From contig CALUOQ010000004.1 in NCBI GenBank assembly GCA_944322325.1, positions 62,001 through 126,000 of the forward strand: a stretch of 64,000 nucleotides of DNA, given 5' to 3'. Position 1 is the stretch's first letter; the number at the start of each line of letters is the position of its first letter. The stretch comes from an uncultured Alloprevotella sp. (GTDB lineage: Bacteria > Bacteroidota > Bacteroidia > Bacteroidales > Bacteroidaceae). The translations under genes were made by a program, and so were the position numbers. The notes beneath the pieces are model-generated. The model was given only the letters and a program-made list of their open reading frames with translations, did not search any database and was not told the origin of the DNA. Below are positions 8,620-16,930 of the stretch, piece by piece.

Positions 8620-10254
8620 TCAGACGGCGCGGTGAAGTTCGATTCCCTCGACGTAGATGGCGCTGAAAGGGCGGGCGGGACACAAGTTCTCGCACGCGCC
8701 GCACCCGATGCAGCGCTCCTCGTTGACGACGGGTATTTTCACGGACGACGGGTCGCCCGCCACGGACGGCACCATCTGGATGGCGCCCGTCGGGCAGTGA
8801 CGCGCACAGTTGCCGCACTCCACCCCGTCGGTCAGGGGCACACAGTTTTTCCTTATCCACACGGCGCGGCCAATCTTGACGGCGGTTTTGTCCGCCACGG
8901 TCAGCGGGCGGATGGCCCCGGTGGGGCAGACGTCGCCACACTTCGTACACTCCGGACGGCAGTAGCCCCGCTCGTAACTCATTTCGGGCTGCATGAGACG
9001 CACGACGTTGCCCGACGGGCGCAGCACGCCGTTGGGGCACACCGAGACGCACAGCTGGCAAGCCGTACAGTGCTGATAGAAGTGGCGCTGGCCGACCGAG
9101 CCGGGAGGCGTCAGCGACGTGCGACGCGCGGGGGGCTGTTTGTCCACGATAGTCGCCAGTCCGCCGTCCAGTTTCTTCTGCTGCGCGTGGAGCAGGGCGG
9201 TGCCGGCCACGACGGCCGTTGTCGTCAGAAACTGGCGGCGCGACGTGTCGACGCCTTTCGGAGCCGAGGCCGTGGCCGGCACAGCCGCCGTTTCCGCGGG
9301 CGCAGCGTCCGCAAATCCTGTCGTAGTACTTGTTTTTCCTATCGTAGTCTTAGGATTTTCTGTCGTAGTACTTGTTTTTCCTGTCGTAGTACTTGTGATT
9401 TCGCCCTTTGCGCCCGGGCTGTGCCGATGTTTCAGACGGCTTTCGTAGCGTATCGCTCCTTCGCGGCAATTGTCGAGACAGTCCATGCAGACGACGCAAC
9501 GCGAATAATCGATGCGGTGCGCCTTGGCATCGATGCACGAGGCCTTGCAACGGCGGGCGCAGAGCGTGCAGCCGGTGCACTTGCTCGTATCTATCACCGG
9601 GCGCATCAGGGCGTAGCGCGACAGCAGGCCGAGCACCGTCCCAACGGGGCAGATGGTGTTGCAGTACGTGCGTCCGTTGCGCCACGCCAGCACGACGAGC
9701 ACCACCACCGTCGCGACGGCCACGAGCAGCGTGGACAGGCTCTTGAGCCAGACGTCGGTCTCATAGAAAGCGTAGCTGTCCATCCGTTCGGCCAGGTAGG
9801 CCAGCGCATTGTTGCCCCAAGCCCACAGCGGAGCCAGCAGCGACGACGCGATGCGCCCGTAGGCGCTGTAGGGAGCCAGCAGGGCGGCCAGCGAACCGAC
9901 GCCGGCCACTAGAGCCGCCACAAAGAGGACCAGCACGGCGTAGCGCAACCACGTCAGAGCCGGGGAGTAGCGAAAGCGGCTTTTCTTGCCGCGACGGCGA
10001 CCGCTGAGCCACGACACGACGTCCTGGAAAATGCCCAGCGGGCAGACAACGGAACAATACACGCGGCCAAAGAGCAGCGTAAGCACGACGAGGGCTACCA
10101 CAATCTCTACGTGGAGCGCCAGCACGGCCGGCAGAAACTGGATGCGGGCCAGCCAGCTGAACCACGCGTGCACCGTTCCCGTGAAGTCGAGGAAGAGCAG
10201 CGTGACGAGTGTCAGCGAGAGGACCGCCAAGGTCAGTCTGATTTTTCGTAACAT
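8620..10254 (-). CDS. NapH/NapG-type membrane polyferredoxin fusion with a repeat-derived linker
   Basis: 544-residue predicted electron-transfer protein. Residues 1-230 have about five membrane helices and two CxxxCP motifs (YCSVVCPLG, YCNTICPVG), as in NapH/CcoG proteins. Two 4Fe-4S motifs follow (CTGCTLCARRC and CVVCMDCLDNC). Residues 287-314 are encoded by the 21-nt repeat array, giving Thr-rich heptads of the form TSTTTGK. Next comes an internal twin-arginine motif SRRQFL (338-343) with a hydrophobic stretch, then a NapG-like part with four Cys clusters (for example CTACQLCVSVCP and CIGCGACENLCP). It probably moves electrons between the quinone pool and the exported reductase encoded next. 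It heads the six-gene operon ending in tatC. Confidence 0.82.
   Translation of the reverse strand: MLRKIRLTLAVLSLTLVTLLFLDFTGTVHAWFSWLARIQFLPAVLALHVEIVVALVVLTLLFGRVYCSVVCPLGIFQDVVSWLSGRRRGKKSRFRYSPALTWLRYAVLVLFVAALVAGVGSLAALLAPYSAYGRIASSLLAPLWAWGNNALAYLAERMDSYAFYETDVWLKSLSTLLVAVATVVVLVVLAWRNGRTYCNTICPVGTVLGLLSRYALMRPVIDTSKCTGCTLCARRCKASCIDAKAHRIDYSRCVVCMDCLDNCREGAIRYESRLKHRHSPGAKGEITSTTTGKTSTTTENPKTTIGKTSTTTGFADAAPAETAAVPATASAPKGVDTSRRQFLTTTAVVAGTALLHAQQKKLDGGLATIVDKQPPARRTSLTPPGSVGQRHFYQHCTACQLCVSVCPNGVLRPSGNVVRLMQPEMSYERGYCRPECTKCGDVCPTGAIRPLTVADKTAVKIGRAVWIRKNCVPLTDGVECGNCARHCPTGAIQMVPSVAGDPSSVKIPVVNEERCIGCGACENLCPARPFSAIYVEGIELHRAV
9313..9396 (-). repeat. 21-nt repeat array, locus 2 (four units, inside a gene)
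   Basis: Read on the minus strand, four 21-nt units cover 9396-9376, 9375-9355, 9354-9334 and 9333-9313. Three begin ACAAGTACTACGACAG and one begins CCTAAGACTACGATAG. All run in the same direction, unlike most intergenic arrays, so no inverted unit closes a hairpin. The array is in frame within the polyferredoxin gene (residues 287-314), each unit encoding seven residues. Confidence 0.9.
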
Positions 10255-10330
10255 AGTTTTTTCTTGTTCTGAGGGGTTAGGTCACATGTTCGGGCGTCGG
10301 GCTGCGCAGTCGCATCCCTCCCACCACTTG

Positions 10331-10338
10331 CAAAAATA
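10331..10338 (-). promoter_or_regulatory. Promoter -7 box for the polyferredoxin-tat operon
   Basis: On the minus strand this reads TATTTTTG, matching TAnnTTTG, 77 nt before the ATG at 10254. A second match, TAATTTTG, lies at 10372-10365. The region lies between the receptor gene's terminator and the polyferredoxin start, so the six-gene operon probably has its own promoter. Confidence 0.5.
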
Positions 10339-10393
10339 GGGAATTCCTCCCATCTTTTTGCTACCAAAATTACAGAAATCACTACCAAAAGAA

Positions 10394-10426
10394 CTCCCCG
10401 CGGCGTCATCGCAACGCCTCGGGGAG
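10394..10426 (-). terminator. Terminator of the TonB receptor gene
   Basis: A hairpin with outer arms CTCCCCG and CGGGGAG (7 bp), one mismatch, then GGCGT/ACGCC. On the minus strand it is followed by TTCTTTT, giving a plausible intrinsic terminator downstream of the receptor stop at 10540. Confidence 0.6.
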
Positions 10427-10539
10427 CATTCAGGGCTCGGATAAGCGTAAACAGAGCTACTCGTCACCCTCGCCCCGGCCGGCAACGCGGAGCAAAAATC
10501 CACAACCACCTCCTGCATTGCCGGACTTTACCTGTTTGA

Positions 10540-12453
10540 TTATATGTCTATACTGACGCCGCCCATGAACGTCGCCTTGGGCATGGGAAAGCCCGCGTTG
10601 ATTTCATAACGCTGGGCCAGCAGGTTTTCGGCCTTTACCCAAAGTTGCAGCCACGGCGTGGCGCGATAGGCAGCGTCGGCGTTCCAAAGGACAAAGTGCT
10701 CCGTACGCGTCTGGCCCTGCCCCGCCACGGGTACGTCGGTGTACAGTCCGGCCACGTACTGCACCCCCGTGGAGGCCTGCCAGCGTCCGCGGCGGTAGGC
10801 GCCGCCGGCGTAGAGTTTGTGCTCGGGCGAGGCCAGCACCGGTTGCTCCATGTGGAGCCAGCTGTAGTTGGCCACGAGTTGCCAGGCCGGCGCGGGACGC
10901 CACTTCAGGCTGGCCTCGGCGCCCCAGTTCTCTATGCGGCCCGTATTGACGTTGAGCTGGCGCCCGTCGACGGGGATGCGCATGATGAGGTTGTCGCCAT
11001 TGATGTAATAGCCCGCCACTTCGTAGGAAATGCGTCCCTCGGCCAGGCGCTGGGCGTAGCTCAGCTCGTAGCTCCACAGGCGCTCAGGGAGCAGGTCGGG
11101 GTTGGCGGGGCGGAACATGTAGAGCTCGCGCAGCGTAGGGTTGCGGAAGCCCTTGCTGGCACGGAGCTTCAGGTCGGCCCGGCGCGGCAGGCACAGGCTG
11201 ACGCCGGCCTGCGGCACCCACTCGGTGCCCGTGCGGGTATGGTGGTCTACGCGGACGCCGAGGTCCACGGTGAGCACTTCGGCCAAGTCCTGCCTGAGTT
11301 CGACGTATCCGGCCACTTCGTTTTCGGAGCGGTCCACCTGCGTTTCGCGCGAGCCGTCGTCCATCGCGTTCCACGACTCTCCGCCAAATCGGAAGAAGTC
11401 CACGCCGGCCGTAAGGCGGTTGCCCGCAAAGAGCCCGGCGCTCTGCCAGAGCGAGACGCCCATCATGTCGTCGCGCGAGTTGAAGCGGTAGTCAAGGGGG
11501 CTGTCGCCGGGCGCATAACCGTCGTTGATGCGGTGGCGCCCCCAGTTGTAGAAAAGGCTCAGTCCGCCCTCGGTGCGCGCATAGCGGTTGCTGAGGGCCA
11601 GCGAGGCGGCGCCGCGCGTGATGCGCTGGTCGTTGTCGATAATCGGGTCGGCGACGGAGCCCGGATTCGAAGCGTTGAAGTGCGTCACATTGACGTCGGC
11701 GTAAGCCTCCCAGTGCGCGGAGAAATCGTAGCCCAGCTTGGCGTATCCGCCCATCTGCTCGAAGCCCATGTCGGGGCGGTGGCCATCGGTGCGGCCGTAG
11801 CTGGCGCTGGCCACGCTGTAGAACTTGCCGCGCCGCACGCGGTTGGTGGCCTCGGCCTGCACCGTGCCGTACGAGCCGGCGCCGACGTTGGCCTGCGTGT
11901 GCACGCCGTCCGTCGCCATGCGCCGCGTCACGATGTTGACGACGCCGCCCATGGCGTTCGAGCCATACAGCACTGAGGCCGGCCCGCGCACCACTTCGAC
12001 GCGCTCGGCCAGCATCGACTGGGCCGCGTCGGCGATGGGGTGACCGAAAAGGCCCATGTACTGCGGATGACCGTCGACCAGGACGAGCATTCCCGTAGTG
12101 GGTACGCCGGCCTGCGCCGGACCGCCGATGCCGCGCAGCGACATCTGTCCCGCCGCGCCGTCCGACACGCCGTAGCCCAGCAGGCCACGGCTCGTAGAGA
12201 AGAAGCCCGGGACCTGCTCAGTCAGCAGGGGCAGGAGCGAAGTCTCGCGGTTCTCTTCGATAGTGCCGCGCCCGACGGTCGTGACGGTCATGGGAAGGTG
12301 GCGCACGTCGGCCGCGCCGCGCGTACCGGTGACGACGGCTTCGCCCACGCTGAGGTCGGGACGGCCTTTCAGGGTGTCGGTCGGAAGGATGGCTGCCGCG
12401 TGGAGCGACACCATACTCACCGTGCATAGCAGGGCTACAGATTTTGGATTCAT
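10540..12453 (-). CDS. TonB-dependent outer-membrane receptor
   Basis: About 637 residues; active uptake of a scarce nutrient across the outer membrane. The start is ATG 12453, giving a clear signal peptide (SVALLCTVSMVSLHAAA); an upstream extension lacks one and overlaps the promoter. A TonB-box-like segment (EAVVTGTR) leads into the plug domain, with LLTEQVPGFF, MSLRGIGG, VLVDGHP and VEVVRGPASVLYGSNAMGGVVNIVT, all classic plug motifs. The rest is a 22-strand type barrel ending in an aromatic-rich strand (FMGGVSIDI). Size and plug resemble the BtuB/FepA/haem group rather than SusC. No cobalamin riboswitch is seen upstream. An inverted repeat at 12566-12593 could be an operator. Ligand unknown. 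Confidence 0.88.
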   Translation of the reverse strand: MNPKSVALLCTVSMVSLHAAAILPTDTLKGRPDLSVGEAVVTGTRGAADVRHLPMTVTTVGRGTIEENRETSLLPLLTEQVPGFFSTSRGLLGYGVSDGAAGQMSLRGIGGPAQAGVPTTGMLVLVDGHPQYMGLFGHPIADAAQSMLAERVEVVRGPASVLYGSNAMGGVVNIVTRRMATDGVHTQANVGAGSYGTVQAEATNRVRRGKFYSVASASYGRTDGHRPDMGFEQMGGYAKLGYDFSAHWEAYADVNVTHFNASNPGSVADPIIDNDQRITRGAASLALSNRYARTEGGLSLFYNWGRHRINDGYAPGDSPLDYRFNSRDDMMGVSLWQSAGLFAGNRLTAGVDFFRFGGESWNAMDDGSRETQVDRSENEVAGYVELRQDLAEVLTVDLGVRVDHHTRTGTEWVPQAGVSLCLPRRADLKLRASKGFRNPTLRELYMFRPANPDLLPERLWSYELSYAQRLAEGRISYEVAGYYINGDNLIMRIPVDGRQLNVNTGRIENWGAEASLKWRPAPAWQLVANYSWLHMEQPVLASPEHKLYAGGAYRRGRWQASTGVQYVAGLYTDVPVAGQGQTRTEHFVLWNADAAYRATPWLQLWVKAENLLAQRYEINAGFPMPKATFMGGVSIDI

Positions 12454-12522
12454 CGCAGTGTTTCTGTTCCGTTTCGCGCCGCTCCGGGAGCCCGGGCCGG
12501 CGCATGTGCTTTTTTTACGGTG

Positions 12523-12530
12523 CAAAAATA
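12523..12530 (-). promoter_or_regulatory. Promoter -7 box for the TonB receptor gene
   Basis: The minus strand reads TATTTTTG, about 70 nt before the ATG at 12453, matching the Bacteroidota TAnnTTTG box. No clear TTTG -33 box is seen. Confidence 0.5.
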
Positions 12531-12565
12531 CTCCTTTCCGCTTTCTTCGTTTTTACCTGAATTAC

Positions 12566-12593
12566 GGAATGAGTAACCTATATTACTCATTCC
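12566..12593. promoter_or_regulatory. Perfect 11-bp inverted repeat, candidate operator
   Basis: GGAATGAGTAA at 12566-12576 and TTACTCATTCC at 12583-12593 are perfect inverted copies around the spacer CCTATA. The site lies between divergent genes, upstream of the receptor's -7 box by about 36-63 nt, a normal place for an activator or repressor. It is AT-rich against a GC-rich background. No T-run follows, and it is not at a gene end. Confidence 0.5.
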
Positions 12594-12650
12594 CCTTTCG
12601 CGGGCACCGCCTGCCCACCCCGACCGGCCGACTGTTTGACCGGGAATTGC

Positions 12651-12658
12651 TACTTTTG
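12651..12658 (+). promoter_or_regulatory. Promoter -7 box for the inositol-monophosphatase-family gene
   Basis: TACTTTTG matches TAnnTTTG, 50 nt upstream of the ATG at 12709. The nearest TTTG (12635-12638) is closer than the usual 19-21 nt. Confidence 0.5.
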
Positions 12659-12708
12659 CACGTATTCCGGCGCCGGTGGTGCCGAGTACTACCTTAACCC
12701 ACAGGAAT

Positions 12709-13539
12709 ATGGAGCAAATCACACAAGGTCCGGCAGTCGCACTGCCGACGACACCCGAAGAATGGCGCAACCTCACCGAGGCCGTCTGCCAAGTGGCCCG
12801 TTCGACGGGCGCCTACCTGCGCGAGGCACGCCGCGACTTCCGTCCGGAGCGCGTGGAGCAGAAGCACGCGCGCGACTTTGTATCCTACGTCGACCGCGAG
12901 GCCGAGCGGCGCGTCGTGACCGGCCTGCGCGACCTGTTGCCCGGTGCGGGCTTCTTGACGGAGGAGCAGACCGTCGCATACGGTGCCGAGCGCGTCTGCT
13001 GGGTTGTCGACCCGCTCGACGGCACGACAAACTTCATTCACGACGTGGCGCCGTACGCCGTGTCCATCGCCCTGCGCGTGGAGCGGCAGGTCGTGCTCGG
13101 CGTGGTCTGCGAGGCCTGTCGCGACGAGTGTTTCTACGCCTGGCAGGGCGGGGGCGCCTGGCTCGACGGGCGTCGCCTCGCCGTGGCCGCCGACGGCCCC
13201 GAGGAGCGCGCCCTGATCGGCGTGGAACTGCCCTATCAGGCCGCGGACTACGCCCCCGTGGCGCGTCGGCTCATCGACCGCTTTTATGGCCGCGCGGCGG
13301 GCCTGCGCATGAACGGCTCGGCCGCCGTCTCGCTCTGCTACGTGGCGGCGGGACGCTTTGCCGCCTGGGCCGAGAAGTACATCCGTCCTTGGGATTTCTC
13401 GGCGGGCTGGCTCCTGGTGACCGAGGCCGGCGGCGCGGTGGCCGGATTCGGCGGCGGGTCCTGCGACCCCGACGGCGACAACATCGTGGCCGCCGCCACG
13501 CCGGACCTGCTACGCGAACTGCTTGCGGCCATCGGCTGA
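12709..13539 (+). CDS. Inositol monophosphatase family protein
   Basis: 276-residue cytoplasmic Mg2+-dependent phosphatase. It shows the family's metal and phosphate motif WVVDPLDGTTNFIH (about residues 100-113), an upstream FLTEEQ with the metal-ligand Glu residues, and the C-terminal IRPWDFSAG with the catalytic-site Asp. These are the defining motifs of the IMPase/FBPase-like/CysQ superfamily. Candidate substrates are inositol phosphate, 3'-phosphoadenosine 5'-phosphate or another sugar phosphate; sequence alone does not decide. The ATG at 12709 follows the promoter box and an AGGA; an upstream in-frame ATG at 12676 is less likely because it would add 11 unconserved-looking residues. It converges with the GH89 gene. 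Confidence 0.87.
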   Translation: MEQITQGPAVALPTTPEEWRNLTEAVCQVARSTGAYLREARRDFRPERVEQKHARDFVSYVDREAERRVVTGLRDLLPGAGFLTEEQTVAYGAERVCWVVDPLDGTTNFIHDVAPYAVSIALRVERQVVLGVVCEACRDECFYAWQGGGAWLDGRRLAVAADGPEERALIGVELPYQAADYAPVARRLIDRFYGRAAGLRMNGSAAVSLCYVAAGRFAAWAEKYIRPWDFSAGWLLVTEAGGAVAGFGGGSCDPDGDNIVAAATPDLLRELLAAIG

Positions 13540-13556
13540 GCAGAGAGCGAAACGCG

Positions 13557-13593
13557 GCGGTCCGCCTCCGGGACGTAACGGGCGGCGGACCGC
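13557..13593. terminator. Hairpin between convergent genes
   Basis: GCGGTCCGCC (13557-13566) pairs perfectly with GGCGGACCGC (13584-13593) around a 17-nt loop. It lies in the 78-nt gap between the ends of two convergent genes and could end transcription from both sides, but no T-run follows on either strand. Confidence 0.4.
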
Positions 13594-13617
13594 TATGTCG
13601 TAACCGCCGGTCGCGGG

Positions 13618-15822
13618 TCAGGGATGGCCGATGACGGCATACTTGCGGATCAGCTGGCGGGCCACCTCGACACCGTCGGCGGCGGGCTGCGCCGGAGGCA
13701 GGGTGCCATGGTCGGCCCAGTCGGCCTCGAAGTCGAGCACGCGTTCCCGGAAAGCCTGCTCGTCGAAGTCCTTGCCCTGCCCGACAGCACGACAGGCCTC
13801 GTCGGCGAACATGCGCCAGCGCCGGGCGTAGTAACCGGCCGTCAGTCCCGCCCACGAGCGGTTGGCGTAGTCGTTGAGCGACTGTCCGCGCTCGCCCCAG
13901 GTGGTCACGAGGGTGCGGGCGTTGCGACGGTAGTAGTCCTTCTCGGCCTCGTCGGTGCCGAAGGCGGCTGCGTCCTCTATCCAGCGGTACATCGAGAACG
14001 CCCGGTGGCACGACAGCAGTCGCTCCAGGTCGTCGAGCAGCTCCGTCATGCGGGCGGCCGCGGCCTGCATGGCTTTCAGGTCGCGGCGCTCGCAGGCCCG
14101 GGCGAAGCTGTCGCGCAGCGTGTGGAAGTAGTTGGACAGCACTTGCCGCCCGAGGTTCACGACGTCATATATATAGGTGTCGCGGCGGGGCGACGGTTCG
14201 ACCTCCGCCATCTGACGCCAAATGGCGTAAAGCACGCGGTTGTCGTAACTAATGTACGGATTGGTGGTCCAGTTGCCGTTCCCCGTGAGCCCCGGGCGGG
14301 CGTTGGTCAGCGCGCCCTGCCCCAGCTCGGCATGGCGTGTATAGACCGTGTCGGCCAGCCGGGCCCAGGCGTCGCGATAGGCTGCGTCGGCACGGCCCAG
14401 CCGGCGGTCGGCCAAGGCGCGCAGCCACTCGTCGTCGGGCAGGGGCTGGCTCCAGGCTTTCTCGAACACGTATTCGTACATGAAGGGGTTCGTGTCGAAC
14501 GACTCGAGCGTCGACCCGATGCCCCAACAGTTGTCCCCGCCGTGGCGAAGCACGTTCTCGATGCGCCGCCCCGTCTCGCGGAAATTGCCGGCAAGCATCG
14601 TGTTGCCGCCGAAGTTGCCCAGGTAACACCAGAGGTAGGGCTGGCCGTAATAGCCCTCGGTGCGCTTCCACAGCTCGACGTTCTCGGCAAAATAGTCGAG
14701 CAGTATCATCTTCCCGCGGGGGACGCCGTTGACAAAAGCGTCGATGCGCGGCCCCGTCCAGTGGCGGCTGTCGAAATAGAACAGCCAGGTCATTTGCAGC
14801 CACTGCGCCTCAGGGTCGACCTCGCGCATCGTGCCGTAGATGGTACGGGCCACTGTGGCCAGGTAGTCGGGCTCCCAGCTGGGCGACTCAATCTCGTTGA
14901 AAGGGTCGGCGCCGTATATGTGGTCCGTGCCGTAAAGGCGCGTCTGCTCCTCGAGGAAGGCGTGCTGAATGACGCCGAAGAGCGAATCCAGCGGGTCGAG
15001 GAAGTAACTGCGGTAGTCGTTGCGGAAACCGCCCCAACTGCTCATACGCGTGATTTTCGCTTTGGGGTAGAACCGCACCAGCGCCTCGGGCACGTGTCCG
15101 GCAAAGGCGGGCAGCACGGGCGTCATGCCCAGTTCGCGCTCGCGCGCCACAATCTGTTTCTGAAGCTGCTCCTGGTGGTTGAGATAGGAGTCGGGCAAGG
15201 GGCCTTGGAAGTGGTCGAAGTTCGTCATGCGGTGCCAAGGCAGATGGGCGGGGCCGGTGAAGTAGGCGCGCACCGTGTCCGCTGGCAGTCCCAGCCGGGT
15301 CCAGACGCGCAGCCATACGGACTCCTGTCCGGTGATAGCGAGGGGCATGTTCACCCCGTTGAGCGCCATCCAGTCGATAAGCCTTTCCCAGTCGCGCCAC
15401 TGCCACCAGGGCATCGTATAGCCGAACGTGCAGTAGTTGAGGAAGAACCGATGTTCGGCACGCGACGTGCGGCGCACCTTGCCGGGCACGCGGGGCAGCT
15501 CGGCGGGCAGTTCGACGGGGTCGTCGGCATACCAGGAAACCGAGGTGCGGCAGTAGTACTTCAGATAGTGGTTGAGGCCCACGGCCATGGCGTTGGCCGA
15601 GTTGCCGCGCACGGCGACGCGGTCGTGCTCCATTTCGATTTCGAACACGTCGTGACCGGCACTGTCGCCGATGAGGGCGAACCGGAAGCGGTCGGCCACT
15701 TGGGGCACGATGCGCTCGGCCAGGCTGCGGGCGGCTCGGGTAGCCTTCGCGCCCGGGGCGGCGAGGGCGGGCAGCGTCAGACTGAGAAACAACAATCCGA
15801 CAGTCAAAATTCTTCGTTGCAT
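13618..15822 (-). CDS. Alpha-N-acetylglucosaminidase (GH89, NAGLU family)
   Basis: About 734 residues, exported. The start at ATG 15822 gives a signal peptide (ILTVGLLFLSLTLPALA); residues upstream of it look non-coding. The N-terminal small domain is followed by the NAGLU catalytic barrel: FFLNYCTFGYTMPWWQW, LIDWMALNGVNMPLAITGQE, WHRMTNFDHFQGPLP, YGADPFNEI and LLDYFAENVELW. The family uses paired Glu residues, with the Glu of ADPFNE likely one of them. These enzymes release alpha-linked GlcNAc from heparan sulfate or from GlcNAc-alpha-1,4-Gal caps on gastric mucin. The gene stands alone, with no SusC/D pair beside it. Mucin or host-glycan use is an inference. Confidence 0.92.
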   Translation of the reverse strand: MQRRILTVGLLFLSLTLPALAAPGAKATRAARSLAERIVPQVADRFRFALIGDSAGHDVFEIEMEHDRVAVRGNSANAMAVGLNHYLKYYCRTSVSWYADDPVELPAELPRVPGKVRRTSRAEHRFFLNYCTFGYTMPWWQWRDWERLIDWMALNGVNMPLAITGQESVWLRVWTRLGLPADTVRAYFTGPAHLPWHRMTNFDHFQGPLPDSYLNHQEQLQKQIVARERELGMTPVLPAFAGHVPEALVRFYPKAKITRMSSWGGFRNDYRSYFLDPLDSLFGVIQHAFLEEQTRLYGTDHIYGADPFNEIESPSWEPDYLATVARTIYGTMREVDPEAQWLQMTWLFYFDSRHWTGPRIDAFVNGVPRGKMILLDYFAENVELWKRTEGYYGQPYLWCYLGNFGGNTMLAGNFRETGRRIENVLRHGGDNCWGIGSTLESFDTNPFMYEYVFEKAWSQPLPDDEWLRALADRRLGRADAAYRDAWARLADTVYTRHAELGQGALTNARPGLTGNGNWTTNPYISYDNRVLYAIWRQMAEVEPSPRRDTYIYDVVNLGRQVLSNYFHTLRDSFARACERRDLKAMQAAAARMTELLDDLERLLSCHRAFSMYRWIEDAAAFGTDEAEKDYYRRNARTLVTTWGERGQSLNDYANRSWAGLTAGYYARRWRMFADEACRAVGQGKDFDEQAFRERVLDFEADWADHGTLPPAQPAADGVEVARQLIRKYAVIGHP

Positions 15823-15892
15823 AGCAGTTGATGTAGGGTTCGTTATAGAAATTCTTACGGTCGCTCCCACCCCGCTCAAGGGTGGGGCTGCG

Positions 15893-15900
15893 CAAATTTA
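15893..15900 (-). promoter_or_regulatory. Promoter -7 box for the GH89 gene
   Basis: The minus strand reads TAAATTTG, matching TAnnTTTG, 71 nt before the ATG at 15822. A short GC-rich hairpin (CCACCC/GGGTGG) follows in the leader. Confidence 0.45.
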
Positions 15901-16048
15901 CGGAGAAAGTCCGAGAAAGTTTTCCGCGGCACGTGGAAAATTTCGAGTCCACCAGCCGTCGGCCGGTGCGCCACCCTACGCGCCCCGCGGAGACGGCCGC
16001 AGGCCGGGCGTCCTGTCCCCGTAAAAACCGCCGCAGCGACAGGCAAAA

Positions 16049-16132
16049 ACAAGTACTACGACAGTTTTTCCTAAGACTACGATAGAAAATTCTGTCGTAG
16101 CACTTGTTTTTCCGGGGACTACACTTGTTTTT
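16049..16132 (+). repeat. 21-nt repeat array, locus 3 (four units)
   Basis: Units at 16049-16069, 16070-16090, 16091-16111 and 16112-16132. The first begins ACAAGTACTACGACAG, the second CCTAAGACTACGATAG, and the third is inverted (ends GTAGCACTTGTTTTT), so units 2-3 fold back. It lies between the divergent GH89 and ruvA genes, upstream of both starts, so here it cannot be the terminator of either gene. Confidence 0.87.
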
Positions 16133-16234
16133 CGGGACGCCGCCCCCGCCATGCGCGCCGCGGCGCCCGGTGCCCTCCACGGGGACGAAGCGCGAGGCAA
16201 AACCGCCCCCGCACAGCCTCCACCGCCAAAAAGG

Positions 16235-16266
16235 TTTGGCCGGCAGGCAATAAAGCCGTACTTTTG
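16235..16266 (+). promoter_or_regulatory. Promoter of ruvA-sprA
   Basis: TTTG at 16235-16238, a 20-nt spacer, then TACTTTTG at 16259-16266: a full match to the Bacteroidota -33/-7 promoter. The ruvA ATG is 46 nt downstream. Confidence 0.7.
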
Positions 16267-16311
16267 CCGTTCGTGAAAATAGGTTCGCCCTGTTCAAGTA
16301 CGCACACGACA

Positions 16312-16911
16312 ATGATAGAATACATCCGCGGCACCATCGCCGAACTCACCCCGACACAGGCCGTCATCGACTGCGGCGGCGTGGGCTACGGCCTCAGCAT
16401 TTCGCTCAACACCTACTCCGCCATACAAGGCCAGCGCGAGGCGCGGCTTTACGTCTACGAGTCCATCCGCGAGGATGCCTACCAGCTGTTCGGCTTCGCC
16501 AGCCGGCAGGAGCGCGAGCTCTTCCTGCTGCTCATCAGCGTGGCGAGTATCGGCGGCCAGACGGCGCGCACGGTGCTCTCCGCCTTTACCCCGGCCGAAC
16601 TGGCCGCCGCCATCCGCTCGGAGAACGAACGGATGCTGCGCAGCGTGAAAGGCATCGGCCCCAAGGCCGCACAGCGCATCATCGTGGAGCTTAAGGACAA
16701 AATTCCCCTCGCCCTGGGCGAAACGACCGACGCCGCGCCGGCCTCGACGGCCGCAGTGGCCAACAAAGAAATCGTCGAGGAGGCCGTGGCCGCCCTTACG
16801 ATGCTGGGCTTCCCCCCGGCGCCGTCGCAAAAGACCGTGCTGGCCATCGTCAAGGACAGCCCCACCCTCGCCGTGGAGCAAATCATCAAGCAAGCGCTCA
16901 AAATGCTTTAG
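16312..16911 (+). CDS. ruvA: Holliday junction branch migration subunit RuvA
   Basis: 199 residues, the normal RuvA length. RuvA binds the four-way junction as a tetramer and loads the RuvB motor. The N-terminal OB-fold begins [14 protein letters not shown] and contains [13 protein letters not shown]. The central helix-hairpin-helix pair is seen in [17 protein letters not shown] and [19 protein letters not shown]. The C-terminal domain that contacts RuvB ends with [11 protein letters not shown] start at ATG 16312; an upstream ATG at 16264 overlaps the promoter. It lies 19 nt before sprA; as I recall, ruvA and sprA are neighbours in several Bacteroidota. Confidence 0.95.
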   Translation: MIEYIRGTIAELTPTQAVIDCGGVGYGLSISLNTYSAIQGQREARLYVYESIREDAYQLFGFASRQERELFLLLISVASIGGQTARTVLSAFTPAELAAAIRSENERMLRSVKGIGPKAAQRIIVELKDKIPLALGETTDAAPASTAAVANKEIVEEAVAALTMLGFPPAPSQKTVLAIVKDSPTLAVEQIIKQALKML

Positions 16912-16930
16912 CCTCCGCCCGCCGCTGCCG

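Noticed and set aside
10255-10539. Search for a cobalamin or other riboswitch near the TonB receptor and polyferredoxin genes
   Set aside because: I saw only a terminator hairpin and -7 boxes; no conserved riboswitch core could be recognised either here or in 12454-12520.
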